In this document: positions 1-5,840 of the stretch, piece after piece | Position numbering within the stretch: position 1 is the first letter of the stretch | Layout: each line of letters opens with the position of its first letter | From: Candidatus Kapaibacterium sp. | Lineage (GTDB): Bacteria > Bacteroidota > Ignavibacteria > Kapaibacteriales > UBA2268 | Assembly: GCA_027858275.1 (NCBI GenBank) | Contig: JAQIDA010000350.1 | Span: forward strand, 1-5,873 | Direction: 5' to 3' | Length of the DNA stretch: 5,873 nt | Notes under the pieces: model-generated | Told to the model about the DNA's origin: nothing | Database searches by the model: none | The model's input: only the letters and a program-made list of their open reading frames with translations | Program-made: the position numbers and the translations under genes

Positions 1-1
1 T

Positions 2-2230
2 TTCTGGGAGGATTTCACTGAACAGGTCTATCCTTTGCAGGCTTTCGCGGCGAGGATTTTCTCCGAGGGTGACATTCCTTTTTGGAACAGTTTTACTTTT
101 TCCGGGATGCCTCTCTTTGCTGATTTGCAGGTTGGATTTTTCTATCCGCTCAATCGCCTCGCTTCCTTATTCCTTGATGCCGACGGCGTTCTGACAATAG
201 GCGGCTTGCAGATAATTATTATTCTGCACTTCTTTATCGCTCAATTAAGTATGTATTCTTTGATACGATATTTGAAAGTCAGCAGTATAGGCGCTATGAT
301 CGGCGCTGTGTCTTTCGCTTTCTCATTCGTAATGGTTTGCCATGTTTTCCATCCGATGATGGTCTATCATTTGGCATGGTTCCCGCTTGTTATAATGTAT
401 TTCATGCGCGGTTACTCTGAATCAAACATAAAATTTACTATTATCTCCGGTCTGATTTTCGGGGGCAGTATGCTTGCCGGACATCCTCAGACAATGCTCT
501 ATGAATCATTGTTTCTTGGATTGATGTTCATGTGGTACTTTTTCGCGGACATGAAAAAGGGTACATTGAAAGGCTCAAAGATTGTATTCAAAGTCGCGGC
601 CGGATTGCTGCCGTTTATTATCGCCGTCGGGATTTTTTCGATACAGTATTTGCCGACCAAAGAATTCACCGATCATTCGCCTAGGGCTGAACGCAGTTTT
701 GAAGAGTCCGCTGAAGGATCATTGGATATGGGTCAAATATTCACTTCAGTAGTTCCTAAATTATTTGGATTCATCGACGGAGCAGGGGATCAATCTTTGC
801 CTTGGCATCTGAAAGGTGCTGAAAACAAATATTATTTATATTGGGATACATCATTTTATTTCGGTATAACAGCTCTCATGCTCGGTTTGTTTGGAGCGGC
901 AAGACGATATAAAACCCGTGAGGGAGCGTTCTTTAAGTTCATTGCAATTTTCGGGCTGTTGTTCGCTTGGGGCGACAATTTTATCATATATGAAATGTTT
1001 TACAATCTGCCGTTTTTCGGTTTGCTGAGAATTCCGGCGAGAATAATGTTCTTCGCCGTAATCGGATTCAGTGTTTTGGCAGGCTTCGGTTTTGATGAAT
1101 TACGTAAATCAACTTCGACGGAACACATGTCTGATCTTGTCAAATCGACATTTTCTCTTGATGAATTACGAAAAAAAGCTAATAAGAATTTCTTGATTGT
1201 ATTTGGTATAACTTTCGGTTCTGTTCTGCTTGTTACGATATTAGCGGCAACGGGAGTTTTGTCGGCATTACCCGGAATTGCAACACCGGAAAAATTTGTT
1301 TCGGCAGTTTCAAGCTACGGAGAAACAGCGTTAATAATTGCTCTAATAATAACCATAGTTGCCTATCTAATCGCGAAAAGATTGCTCAATCCGCTTGTCG
1401 GAGGATTAATAATTCTCGTCGTCGCTTTCAGTGATTTATATATCGCAGGTTCGTCGTTCAATGCAAGTCCGCGCAGTCCTGAGGACTCTTATAAAATCAG
1501 CGCGCAGATGAAAGAATTGTTCACACCAAAACTGCCGGATGACATTTTCAGAGTCTCCATGCGTCACTACAGCCCGAGTTATACCGCAATGCTCAGGAAT
1601 CAGGGTGTGATTGATGACATCATGTTGATTGAAGGATATAATCAGTTGATAATGAAAAGACTAAGCTCTGCAGCTCCCGACAAAAAGACTACACATGACT
1701 TATTCAATGTCAAATATGAAATTGCATTGGATCAACAGCGTCGAGGGTTCACATTTGTCGAACGTCCCGGATATTATCCAAGAGCATGGATGGTTCACAA
1801 GGCAATTGATTTGCCGGCTGACCAAGTACAAGCAAAAATGAAAGAAGGCGGGATCGACTATCTGAACGAAGTTGTTCTTGAGCAAGAAGCTGATTTGTCT
1901 TTATCCGGAGCGATAAACGCCGCCGATAAAGTCGAATGTTTGGAATACAATGCAAATGATTTCAAATACAAAGTTAATGCTGAATCAGACGCTGTCATGT
2001 GCTTCAGCGAAGTTTGGTATCCGGCGTGGAAAGCTTATATTGACGGCAAGCCGGCAGATATTCTGCATGCGAATTATACTTTCAGAGCCGTCGCCGTTCC
2101 GGCAGGTGAGCATATCGTAGAAATGCGCTATGAATCTGACACTTACGCCACAGGTAAATGGATTAGTATTATTACATTGCTGCTAAGTTTGGGCGGATTG
2201 GTATTTGTGAAGATCAGAAAAAAAGATTGA
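2..2230 (+). CDS. YfhO-family multipass membrane protein (5'-truncated by window edge)
   Basis: Large polytopic membrane protein of the YfhO family (GT-C-like fold). Characterised Firmicute members are implicated in glycosylating cell-envelope polymers with lipid-linked sugars; the substrate here is unknown. The frame is open to the left edge, and the residues before the TTG at 35 (FWEDFTEQVYP) fit the family, so that TTG is internal and the N-terminus, including the first membrane helix, is missing. About 742 codons are visible. Numbering from TTG35, the family block GDIPFWNSFTFSGMPL..FYPLN lies at 12-40. Some 12-14 hydrophobic segments follow between about 58 and 471. A soluble region (about 472-705) carries YYPRAWMVHKA (580-590) and the conserved beta-domain block EVWYPAWKAYIDGKPADI..AN (659-680) with PAGEH..E.RY. 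A last helix (708-726) ends in KIRKKD. A charged loop at 352-385 contains a DELRK repeat. Family assignment is confident; the biochemical role is inferred only. Confidence 0.9.
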   Translation, partial: FWEDFTEQVYPLQAFAARIFSEGDIPFWNSFTFSGMPLFADLQVGFFYPLNRLASLFLDADGVLTIGGLQIIIILHFFIAQLSMYSLIRYLKVSSIGAMIGAVSFAFSFVMVCHVFHPMMVYHLAWFPLVIMYFMRGYSESNIKFTIISGLIFGGSMLAGHPQTMLYESLFLGLMFMWYFFADMKKGTLKGSKIVFKVAAGLLPFIIAVGIFSIQYLPTKEFTDHSPRAERSFEESAEGSLDMGQIFTSVVPKLFGFIDGAGDQSLPWHLKGAENKYYLYWDTSFYFGITALMLGLFGAARRYKTREGAFFKFIAIFGLLFAWGDNFIIYEMFYNLPFFGLLRIPARIMFFAVIGFSVLAGFGFDELRKSTSTEHMSDLVKSTFSLDELRKKANKNFLIVFGITFGSVLLVTILAATGVLSALPGIATPEKFVSAVSSYGETALIIALIITIVAYLIAKRLLNPLVGGLIILVVAFSDLYIAGSSFNASPRSPEDSYKISAQMKELFTPKLPDDIFRVSMRHYSPSYTAMLRNQGVIDDIMLIEGYNQLIMKRLSSAAPDKKTTHDLFNVKYEIALDQQRRGFTFVERPGYYPRAWMVHKAIDLPADQVQAKMKEGGIDYLNEVVLEQEADLSLSGAINAADKVECLEYNANDFKYKVNAESDAVMCFSEVWYPAWKAYIDGKPADILHANYTFRAVAVPAGEHIVEMRYESDTYATGKWISIITLLLSLGGLVFVKIRKKD

Positions 2231-2261
2231 TAGATTAATTAAAAAGATTGATAGATTAATT
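2220..2261 (+). repeat. Perfect 21-bp tandem duplication over the YfhO stop codon
   Basis: Two identical, adjacent 21-base units occupy 2220-2240 and 2241-2261. Each begins AAAAAGATTG and ends ATTAATT. The first copy contains the last codons and the TGA stop of the YfhO-family gene (2228-2230). The second copy places another in-frame TGA-TAG just downstream. Because the unit is a multiple of three and each copy carries stops, the encoded protein is unaffected. It looks like a recent slippage or misalignment duplication. Confidence 0.85.
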
Positions 2262-2273
2262 ATGATCGTGCCT

Positions 2274-2296
2274 GAGACGTCCAAATTGGGCGTCTC
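2274..2296. repeat. GAGACG/CGTCTC palindrome, probable interspersed intergenic repeat
   Basis: A near-perfect inverted repeat: GAGACGTCC (2274-2282), loop AAATT, GGGCGTCTC (2288-2296). It forms a 9-bp stem with one G-U pair. No U-run follows (next bases TACGAAATACG), so it is a poor intrinsic terminator for the YfhO gene. On the opposite strand it reads GTAGAGACGCCC.., a form I recall as a common short palindromic repeat between genes in Bacteroidota-like genomes; that recollection is unverified here. A second possible stem, CTTGTG (2309-2314) with CACAAG (2345-2350), lies just downstream and may belong to the same element. Confidence 0.45.
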
Positions 2297-2462
2297 TACG
2301 AAATACGCCTTGTGCAAAAAACGTCCGGTCGGAACTCCTCTTCACACAAGATCGTATCCCCTAAAGCCGCTATTATTAATATTTTATGAATTCCGTCGGT
2401 TAATTAAAAATAATATTTTACCAAATACGACTTAACTCTAATAAAGTTCGCAAAATTGGTAT

Positions 2463-2518
2463 TTGTGCCACGGACTTAATCTGACTAGAAAATAAATATT
2501 TATTTTATGATATAAAAT
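2463..2518 (+). promoter_or_regulatory. Probable trxA promoter region
   Basis: trxA must be transcribed from within this AT-rich stretch unless it is read through from upstream. The best sigma70-like pair is TTGTGC (2463-2468), a 17-base spacer and TAGAAA (2486-2491). An alternative is CTGACT (2481-2486), a 19-base spacer and TATGAT (2506-2511), which would leave a very short leader. Neither is a strong match, so the region is better supported than the exact boxes. Confidence 0.3.
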
Positions 2519-2519
2519 C

Positions 2520-2524
2520 AGGAG
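2520..2524 (+). promoter_or_regulatory. Ribosome-binding site of trxA
   Basis: AGGAG lies 7 bases before the ATG at 2532. It is a textbook Shine-Dalgarno match and fixes the thioredoxin start. It also shows that this genome does use Shine-Dalgarno signals, which makes their absence before the mutase gene noticeable. Confidence 0.75.
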
Positions 2525-2531
2525 AAAAAAT

Positions 2532-2855
2532 ATGTCAAAAGTACTTCCGGCAAACGACGCAAATTGGCAGGCAGATGTGCTTGATTCACAGGTTCCGGCA
2601 TTGGTTGATTTCAGCGCCGTATGGTGCGGTCCTTGCAAAATGATTGAACCCCATGTAATTGCTCTGGCTGATCAGTATGACGGTAAAGCTAAATTTTTTA
2701 AATGCGATGTCGATCAGGCTCAGCAGACAGCTATGAAATACGGAATTCGTTCTATTCCCGCAATCATGATTTTCAAAGACGGACAAGTAGTTGAAAATAT
2801 AATCGGCGCTGTTCCCAAAGGTCAAATAGAAGACGCTTTGAAAGCACATTTATAA
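2532..2855 (+). CDS. trxA: Thioredoxin
   Basis: Small cytosolic disulfide reductase of 107 residues, typical of classical thioredoxin 1. It would pass electrons from thioredoxin reductase to targets such as ribonucleotide reductase, peroxiredoxins and methionine sulfoxide reductase. The whole protein is one thioredoxin fold with the active site WCGPCK (C32 and C35), buried D26, K57, P40, the cis-proline in SIPA (P76), and G84 and G92. These positions coincide with classical E. coli numbering. There is no signal peptide or membrane segment. Two departures stand out: residue 28, Trp in the E. coli protein, is Ser (FSAVWCGPC), and there is an extra non-catalytic cysteine, C58 (FFKCDVD). The gene has its own Shine-Dalgarno sequence, a 301-base upstream gap and a terminator directly downstream, so it is probably monocistronic. 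No reductase gene is in view. Confidence 0.96.
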   Translation: MSKVLPANDANWQADVLDSQVPALVDFSAVWCGPCKMIEPHVIALADQYDGKAKFFKCDVDQAQQTAMKYGIRSIPAIMIFKDGQVVENIIGAVPKGQIEDALKAHL

Positions 2856-2869
2856 GACTTCCTTCCATT

Positions 2870-2910
2870 AGGAATGATGGATTATATTGTTCAGGCATCT
2901 TCCTTTTTTT
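2870..2910 (+). terminator. Probable intrinsic terminator of trxA
   Basis: AGGAA(T)GATG at 2870-2879 pairs with CATCTTCCT at 2896-2904. This gives a 9-bp stem with one bulged T and a 16-base loop, followed by a run of seven T (2904-2910). It starts 15 bases after the trxA stop codon. The long loop and bulge make it moderate in strength. A competing hairpin (CCTTTTT 2902-2908 with AAAAAGG 2922-2928) would consume the T-run. Confidence 0.55.
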
Positions 2911-2970
2911 GAATAGTTTTGAAAAAGGGATTGTGTCTGATTTTGTTTAATAAAGAATAAATTATATCTT

Positions 2971-2993
2971 AGATTTTGATTTTAACTAAATCT
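2971..2993. promoter_or_regulatory. Inverted repeat over the eno -35 region, possible operator
   Basis: AGATTTTG (2971-2978) and CTAAATCT (2986-2993) form 8-base arms with one mismatch around a 7-base centre. The element covers the proposed -35 hexamer of the eno promoter, a position where a dimeric regulator could block polymerase. In AT-rich intergenic DNA such repeats also arise by chance, so this is only a candidate. Confidence 0.2.
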
Positions 2994-3003
2994 TGGTTAT
3001 AAT
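2976..3003 (+). promoter_or_regulatory. Sigma70-type promoter of eno
   Basis: TTGATT (2976-2981) and a perfect TATAAT (2998-3003) are separated by 16 bases, predicting a transcript start near 3010 and a leader of about 50 bases. This is the best promoter match in the window and fits strong housekeeping expression of eno and probably the mutase gene behind it. Confidence 0.55.
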
Positions 3004-3050
3004 GGTAGAATTAATAATTGAAATTTTTTAGAAGTAGTAAATTCTATATA

Positions 3051-3054
3051 AGGA
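3051..3054 (+). promoter_or_regulatory. Ribosome-binding site of eno
   Basis: AGGA within the purine-rich stretch AAGGAAAAGAGA lies 7 bases before the ATG at 3062. It supports this start, which also gives the N-terminus expected for enolase (residues 1-21 running into AREILDSRGNPT). Confidence 0.65.
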
Positions 3055-3061
3055 AAAGAGA

Positions 3062-4351
3062 ATGAGCGCAACGATTTTAGATGTATACGCAAGGGAAATA
3101 TTAGATTCACGAGGAAATCCAACAGTTGAAGTGGAAGTTGTCCTCGATGACGGTTCAATAGGAATTGCTGCAGTCCCGTCCGGCGCAAGCACGGGGGAAC
3201 ATGAAGCACACGAACTCCGTGACGGCGACAAAGACCGCTACCTTGGTCAAGGCGTTGAAAAAGCAGTTGAAAGTGTCAACAGCGAAATAGCTGATGCTCT
3301 CGAAGGTCTTGACGCTTCGGAACAGATTCAGATAGATTCAATCCTATGTGATCTCGACGGAACAAAAAACAAATCAAGGCTTGGCGCGAACGCGATTCTC
3401 GGCGTTTCTTTGGCAGTTGCCAAAGCGGCGGCGGATTCATACATGATGCCGTTGCACAAGTATATCGGCGGTATTTACTCAAGCGTATTGCCGGTTCCGA
3501 TGATGAACATCCTCAACGGCGGCAAACATGCCGACAACACTGTTGATATTCAGGAATTCATGATTATTCCTCACGGCGCTCCTACTTTCCGCGAAGCTCT
3601 CAGAATGAGTGCGGAAGTATTCCATACATTGAAAAAGGTTTTAAAAGACAAAGGCTATTCAACAGCAGTCGGCGACGAAGGCGGATTTGCTCCTTCTTTG
3701 AAATCCAACGAAGAAGCTTTCGACTTGATTCTCGAAGCTATTGAAAAAGCAGGATATAAACCGAGAGAAGATTTCTTGCTCGCTATTGATACAGCTTCCA
3801 GTGAAATGATGGAAGACGGAAAATATAAAATGTTCAAATCGAGCGGGGAACTTAGAACTTCAGACGAGATGATCCAATGGTACGTAGATCTCTGCGAAAA
3901 ATATCCTTTGGCATCAATCGAAGACGGTCTCGACGAAAACGATTGGGAAGGTTGGAAGAAATTAACTGACGTGCTTGGCGATAAAGTTCAGCTCGTCGGT
4001 GATGACTTGTTTGTGACAAATCCTGACTTCCTCGCAAAAGGAATCACGGAAGGTGTCGCAAACTCTATTCTTATAAAAGTAAATCAGATTGGTACGCTTA
4101 CAGAAACTTTGGACGCTATCAATCTGGCACACAGAAACGGTTATACTACCGTGATCTCTCATCGTTCAGGCGAAACAGAAGATACAACAATAGCTGATTT
4201 GTCTGTTGCCGTTAATGCGGGACAGATAAAAACAGGCTCTTTATGCAGGACTGACAGAATCGCTAAATACAATCAGCTTCTTCGTTTAGAAGAATTGCTG
4301 GGTGATGACGCGATATATGCGGGAGAATCTGAATTCTCCTTCTACGAATAA
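3062..4351 (+). CDS. eno: Enolase (phosphopyruvate hydratase)
   Basis: Cytosolic enzyme interconverting 2-phosphoglycerate and phosphoenolpyruvate in glycolysis and gluconeogenesis, Mg-dependent and usually oligomeric. At 429 residues it is full length for bacterial enolase. The N-terminal domain opens with AREILDSRGNPT (10-21) and carries the mobile active-site loop PSGASTGEHEA (39-49). The barrel domain has all expected residues: E165 (QEFMIIP), the acid/base E206 (GDEGGFAP), Mg ligands D243 (AIDTASSE), E287 (IEDGL) and D314 (GDDLFVTN), catalytic K339 (LIKVNQIGTLTE), the SHRSGETED loop (366-374) and K390 (QIKTGSLCRTDR). The last reads C395 where many bacteria have Ser. No residue suggests loss of activity. 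The gene is preceded by a good promoter and Shine-Dalgarno sequence. The mutase gene follows after 28 bases without a terminator, so the two are probably cotranscribed. The last codons contain a hairpin. Confidence 0.98.
   Translation: MSATILDVYAREILDSRGNPTVEVEVVLDDGSIGIAAVPSGASTGEHEAHELRDGDKDRYLGQGVEKAVESVNSEIADALEGLDASEQIQIDSILCDLDGTKNKSRLGANAILGVSLAVAKAAADSYMMPLHKYIGGIYSSVLPVPMMNILNGGKHADNTVDIQEFMIIPHGAPTFREALRMSAEVFHTLKKVLKDKGYSTAVGDEGGFAPSLKSNEEAFDLILEAIEKAGYKPREDFLLAIDTASSEMMEDGKYKMFKSSGELRTSDEMIQWYVDLCEKYPLASIEDGLDENDWEGWKKLTDVLGDKVQLVGDDLFVTNPDFLAKGITEGVANSILIKVNQIGTLTETLDAINLAHRNGYTTVISHRSGETEDTTIADLSVAVNAGQIKTGSLCRTDRIAKYNQLLRLEELLGDDAIYAGESEFSFYE
4322..4339 (+). other. Hairpin in the last codons of eno
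   Basis: GGAGAAT (4322-4328) and ATTCTCC (4333-4339) are perfect complements around a 4-base CTGA loop, with a flanking G-U pair (4321/4340) extending the stem to 8 bp. The stem sits 10 bases before the eno stop codon and about 40 bases before the mutase start. No T-run follows, so it is not a standard terminator. It could act as a processing or stability boundary or influence translation of the next gene, or simply reflect the codons for GESEFS. Confidence 0.5.
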
Positions 4352-4379
4352 ATATGTTCAACAATACAACTTGAATCAC

Positions 4380-5777
4380 ATGATAGTATTCGGAACAGAC
4401 GGATGGCGCGGCCTGATCGCGCGTGATTTTACATTTGAAAATCTTCAATTCGTAGCTCTTGCTACAGCAAGATTTGTCAAAAAGAACTTTGACGGCAATC
4501 TGGCGGTAGTCGTCGGATATGATACGAGATTCTTTTCAAAAGAATTTGCCGAAGAAACAGCTAAAATTCTTGCTTGGCAAGACATTGTGGTGCATTTGAC
4601 CGACAAGTTCGCATCAACTCCGCAGGTGTCTTTTCATACCAAGCAAAAAGGCGCATGCCTCGGAATAGTTATAACGGCAAGCCATAATCCTCCGGAATAC
4701 AACGGATATAAGGTCAAAGCAAGCTTTGGCGGGCCCGCGACACCGGAACAAATTGAAAAACTCGAAGCAGAACTGAAAAAAGTAGTAAGTCGTCCGCCTA
4801 AGTTTAAATTCAAAGATATGGACTCATATATTGAGACTCGCAAAATTCGATTGTTCAACGCCAAGGAATCTTACTTGAGATATATCAGAAAGAAGATAAA
4901 CCTGGACGCAATCAAAAAAGCAGGATTTAAGATATTGTATGAACCAATGTACGGCGCGGGTTTGAATCTCATGAAGGAATTATTGCCTGATTCAGATGAA
5001 ATTCACGGTGAATTGAATCCCTCTTTCGGCGAAATAGATCATCCCGAACCTATTCAGGAAAATATTCTTGATATGATGGATATGATAACTGCCGAGGGCT
5101 ATGATGTCGGACTTGCTACTGACGGCGATGCCGATCGCATGGGCGCGGTAGATCACGAAGGTAATTTTGTGGACTCACACAGAATCTTTATGATCTTGAT
5201 GAAGTATCTCTATGAGAAAAAGAAAAAACGCGGCTCGGTTGTCAAAACCGTATCGCTGACTTCTATGGTAGATATGTATTGTGAACAGCAGGGTCTCAAG
5301 TTGCATGAAACTCCGGTAGGATTCAAGCACACGGCAAAACTGATGAGTGAAGAAAAAGTTCTTATCGGCGGTGAAGAGTCAGGCGGACTCGGTACTGCCA
5401 TGCACATCCCCGAACGTGACGGAGTTTTCAACTCATTGCTTCTTTTGGAAGTTATGGCTGTTGAAGGCAAGTCTCTGAAAGACCTATGCGAAGATTTGGA
5501 TCATGAATTCGGCAGACACCGCTATATGCGTCGTGATTTCAAAGTTACTCCCCAAGTCAAAAAATCAATACTTGCAGCATGCAAGAAAAAGCCGACTGCT
5601 CTCGGTAGATTCCCGATTGAAAGAACTCAGACTACTGACGGGTATAGATTCTTTGTCAAAGGCGGCTGGTTGCTTATCAGAGCGTCAGGCACCGAACGAC
5701 TGATCAGATTCTATTCAGAAGCGAAATCCATGAGCATGGTAAACGAACTGCTCGACGAAGGAACAAAACTCAAGTAA
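4380..5777 (+). CDS. Phosphoglucomutase/phosphomannomutase family protein (alpha-D-phosphohexomutase)
   Basis: Cytosolic phosphosugar mutase of 465 residues, interconverting hexose-6-phosphate and hexose-1-phosphate through a phosphoserine; it would supply glucose-1-P or mannose-1-P for glycogen, envelope polysaccharide and nucleotide-sugar synthesis. The four-domain family motifs are present in order: FGTDGWRG (4-11), phosphoserine loop TASHNPPEYNGYK with S101, Mg loop ATDGDADR (D248, D250, D252), sugar-binding GEESGG (331-336) and phosphate-binding RASGTER (434-440). The last normally ends in Pro rather than Arg. ATG4380 was chosen because the family begins almost at FGTDGWRG. The frame stays open to a GTG at 4302 inside eno, but those 26 extra residues look unlike the family. 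TTG4371 is also in frame. None of these starts has a clear Shine-Dalgarno sequence. The gene lies 28 bases after eno, so coupling or cotranscription is likely. It ends in tandem stops TAA-TAG. Glucose versus mannose preference cannot be read from the sequence; a GlmM-type role is less likely by motif style. Confidence 0.93.
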   Translation: MIVFGTDGWRGLIARDFTFENLQFVALATARFVKKNFDGNLAVVVGYDTRFFSKEFAEETAKILAWQDIVVHLTDKFASTPQVSFHTKQKGACLGIVITASHNPPEYNGYKVKASFGGPATPEQIEKLEAELKKVVSRPPKFKFKDMDSYIETRKIRLFNAKESYLRYIRKKINLDAIKKAGFKILYEPMYGAGLNLMKELLPDSDEIHGELNPSFGEIDHPEPIQENILDMMDMITAEGYDVGLATDGDADRMGAVDHEGNFVDSHRIFMILMKYLYEKKKKRGSVVKTVSLTSMVDMYCEQQGLKLHETPVGFKHTAKLMSEEKVLIGGEESGGLGTAMHIPERDGVFNSLLLLEVMAVEGKSLKDLCEDLDHEFGRHRYMRRDFKVTPQVKKSILAACKKKPTALGRFPIERTQTTDGYRFFVKGGWLLIRASGTERLIRFYSEAKSMSMVNELLDEGTKLK

Positions 5778-5801
5778 TAGCTCGATCCGAGTATGAAAAC
5801 T

Positions 5802-5840
5802 CAAAGGCGAGATTGCACAATGCGGTCTCGCCTTTGTTGT
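5802..5840 (+). terminator. Strong hairpin terminator after the mutase gene
   Basis: CAAAGGCGAGA (5802-5812) pairs with TCTCGCCTTTG (5826-5836). The inner bases TTGCA/TGCGG extend the stem to about 16 bp, including two G-U pairs, around a CAA triloop. It lies 24 bases after the stop codon. The following tract (TTGTTGTATT) is T-rich but interrupted. On the other strand the stem is followed by GAGTTTTC, so it may also work in reverse. It marks the end of the eno-mutase unit. Confidence 0.8.

Larger units (their letters stand above)
2231..2531. other. 301-base intergenic region between the YfhO gene and trxA
   Basis: No convincing gene is seen. From left to right it holds the second copy of the 21-bp duplication, the GAGACG palindrome (2274-2296), a CTTGTG/CACAAG inverted repeat (2309-2350), an AT-rich imperfect inverted repeat (about 2377-2415) and the trxA promoter and ribosome-binding region (about 2456-2531). 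An ATG-initiated frame of 57 codons (2262-2435) crosses the first half. It has no Shine-Dalgarno sequence, overlaps the palindrome and resembles no family I know, so it is not called as a gene. Confidence 0.6.

Noticed and set aside
35..37. TTG at 35 as the start of the YfhO-family gene
   Set aside because: The frame is open to the window edge, and the residues before TTG and the mid-motif position show that the N-terminal helix lies upstream. No SD precedes it.
2274..2296. Intrinsic terminator for the YfhO-family gene
   Set aside because: The stem is good but no T-run follows in either direction, so it fits a palindromic repeat better than an intrinsic terminator.
2438..2638. 66-codon minus-strand frame across the trxA 5' end
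   Set aside because: It is antisense to trxA and its promoter region, has no recognisable domain, and the + strand has a clear SD and thioredoxin motifs.
4302..4379. Upstream extension of the mutase gene from GTG at 4302 inside eno
   Set aside because: The extra 26 residues are polar, unlike the family N-terminus, and overlap eno by 50 bases. The family begins almost at FGTDGWRG, which favours ATG4380.
5503..5703. 66-codon + strand frame inside the mutase gene
   Set aside because: It is an alternative-frame shadow of the C-terminal mutase domain, whose real frame carries the SGTER motif.
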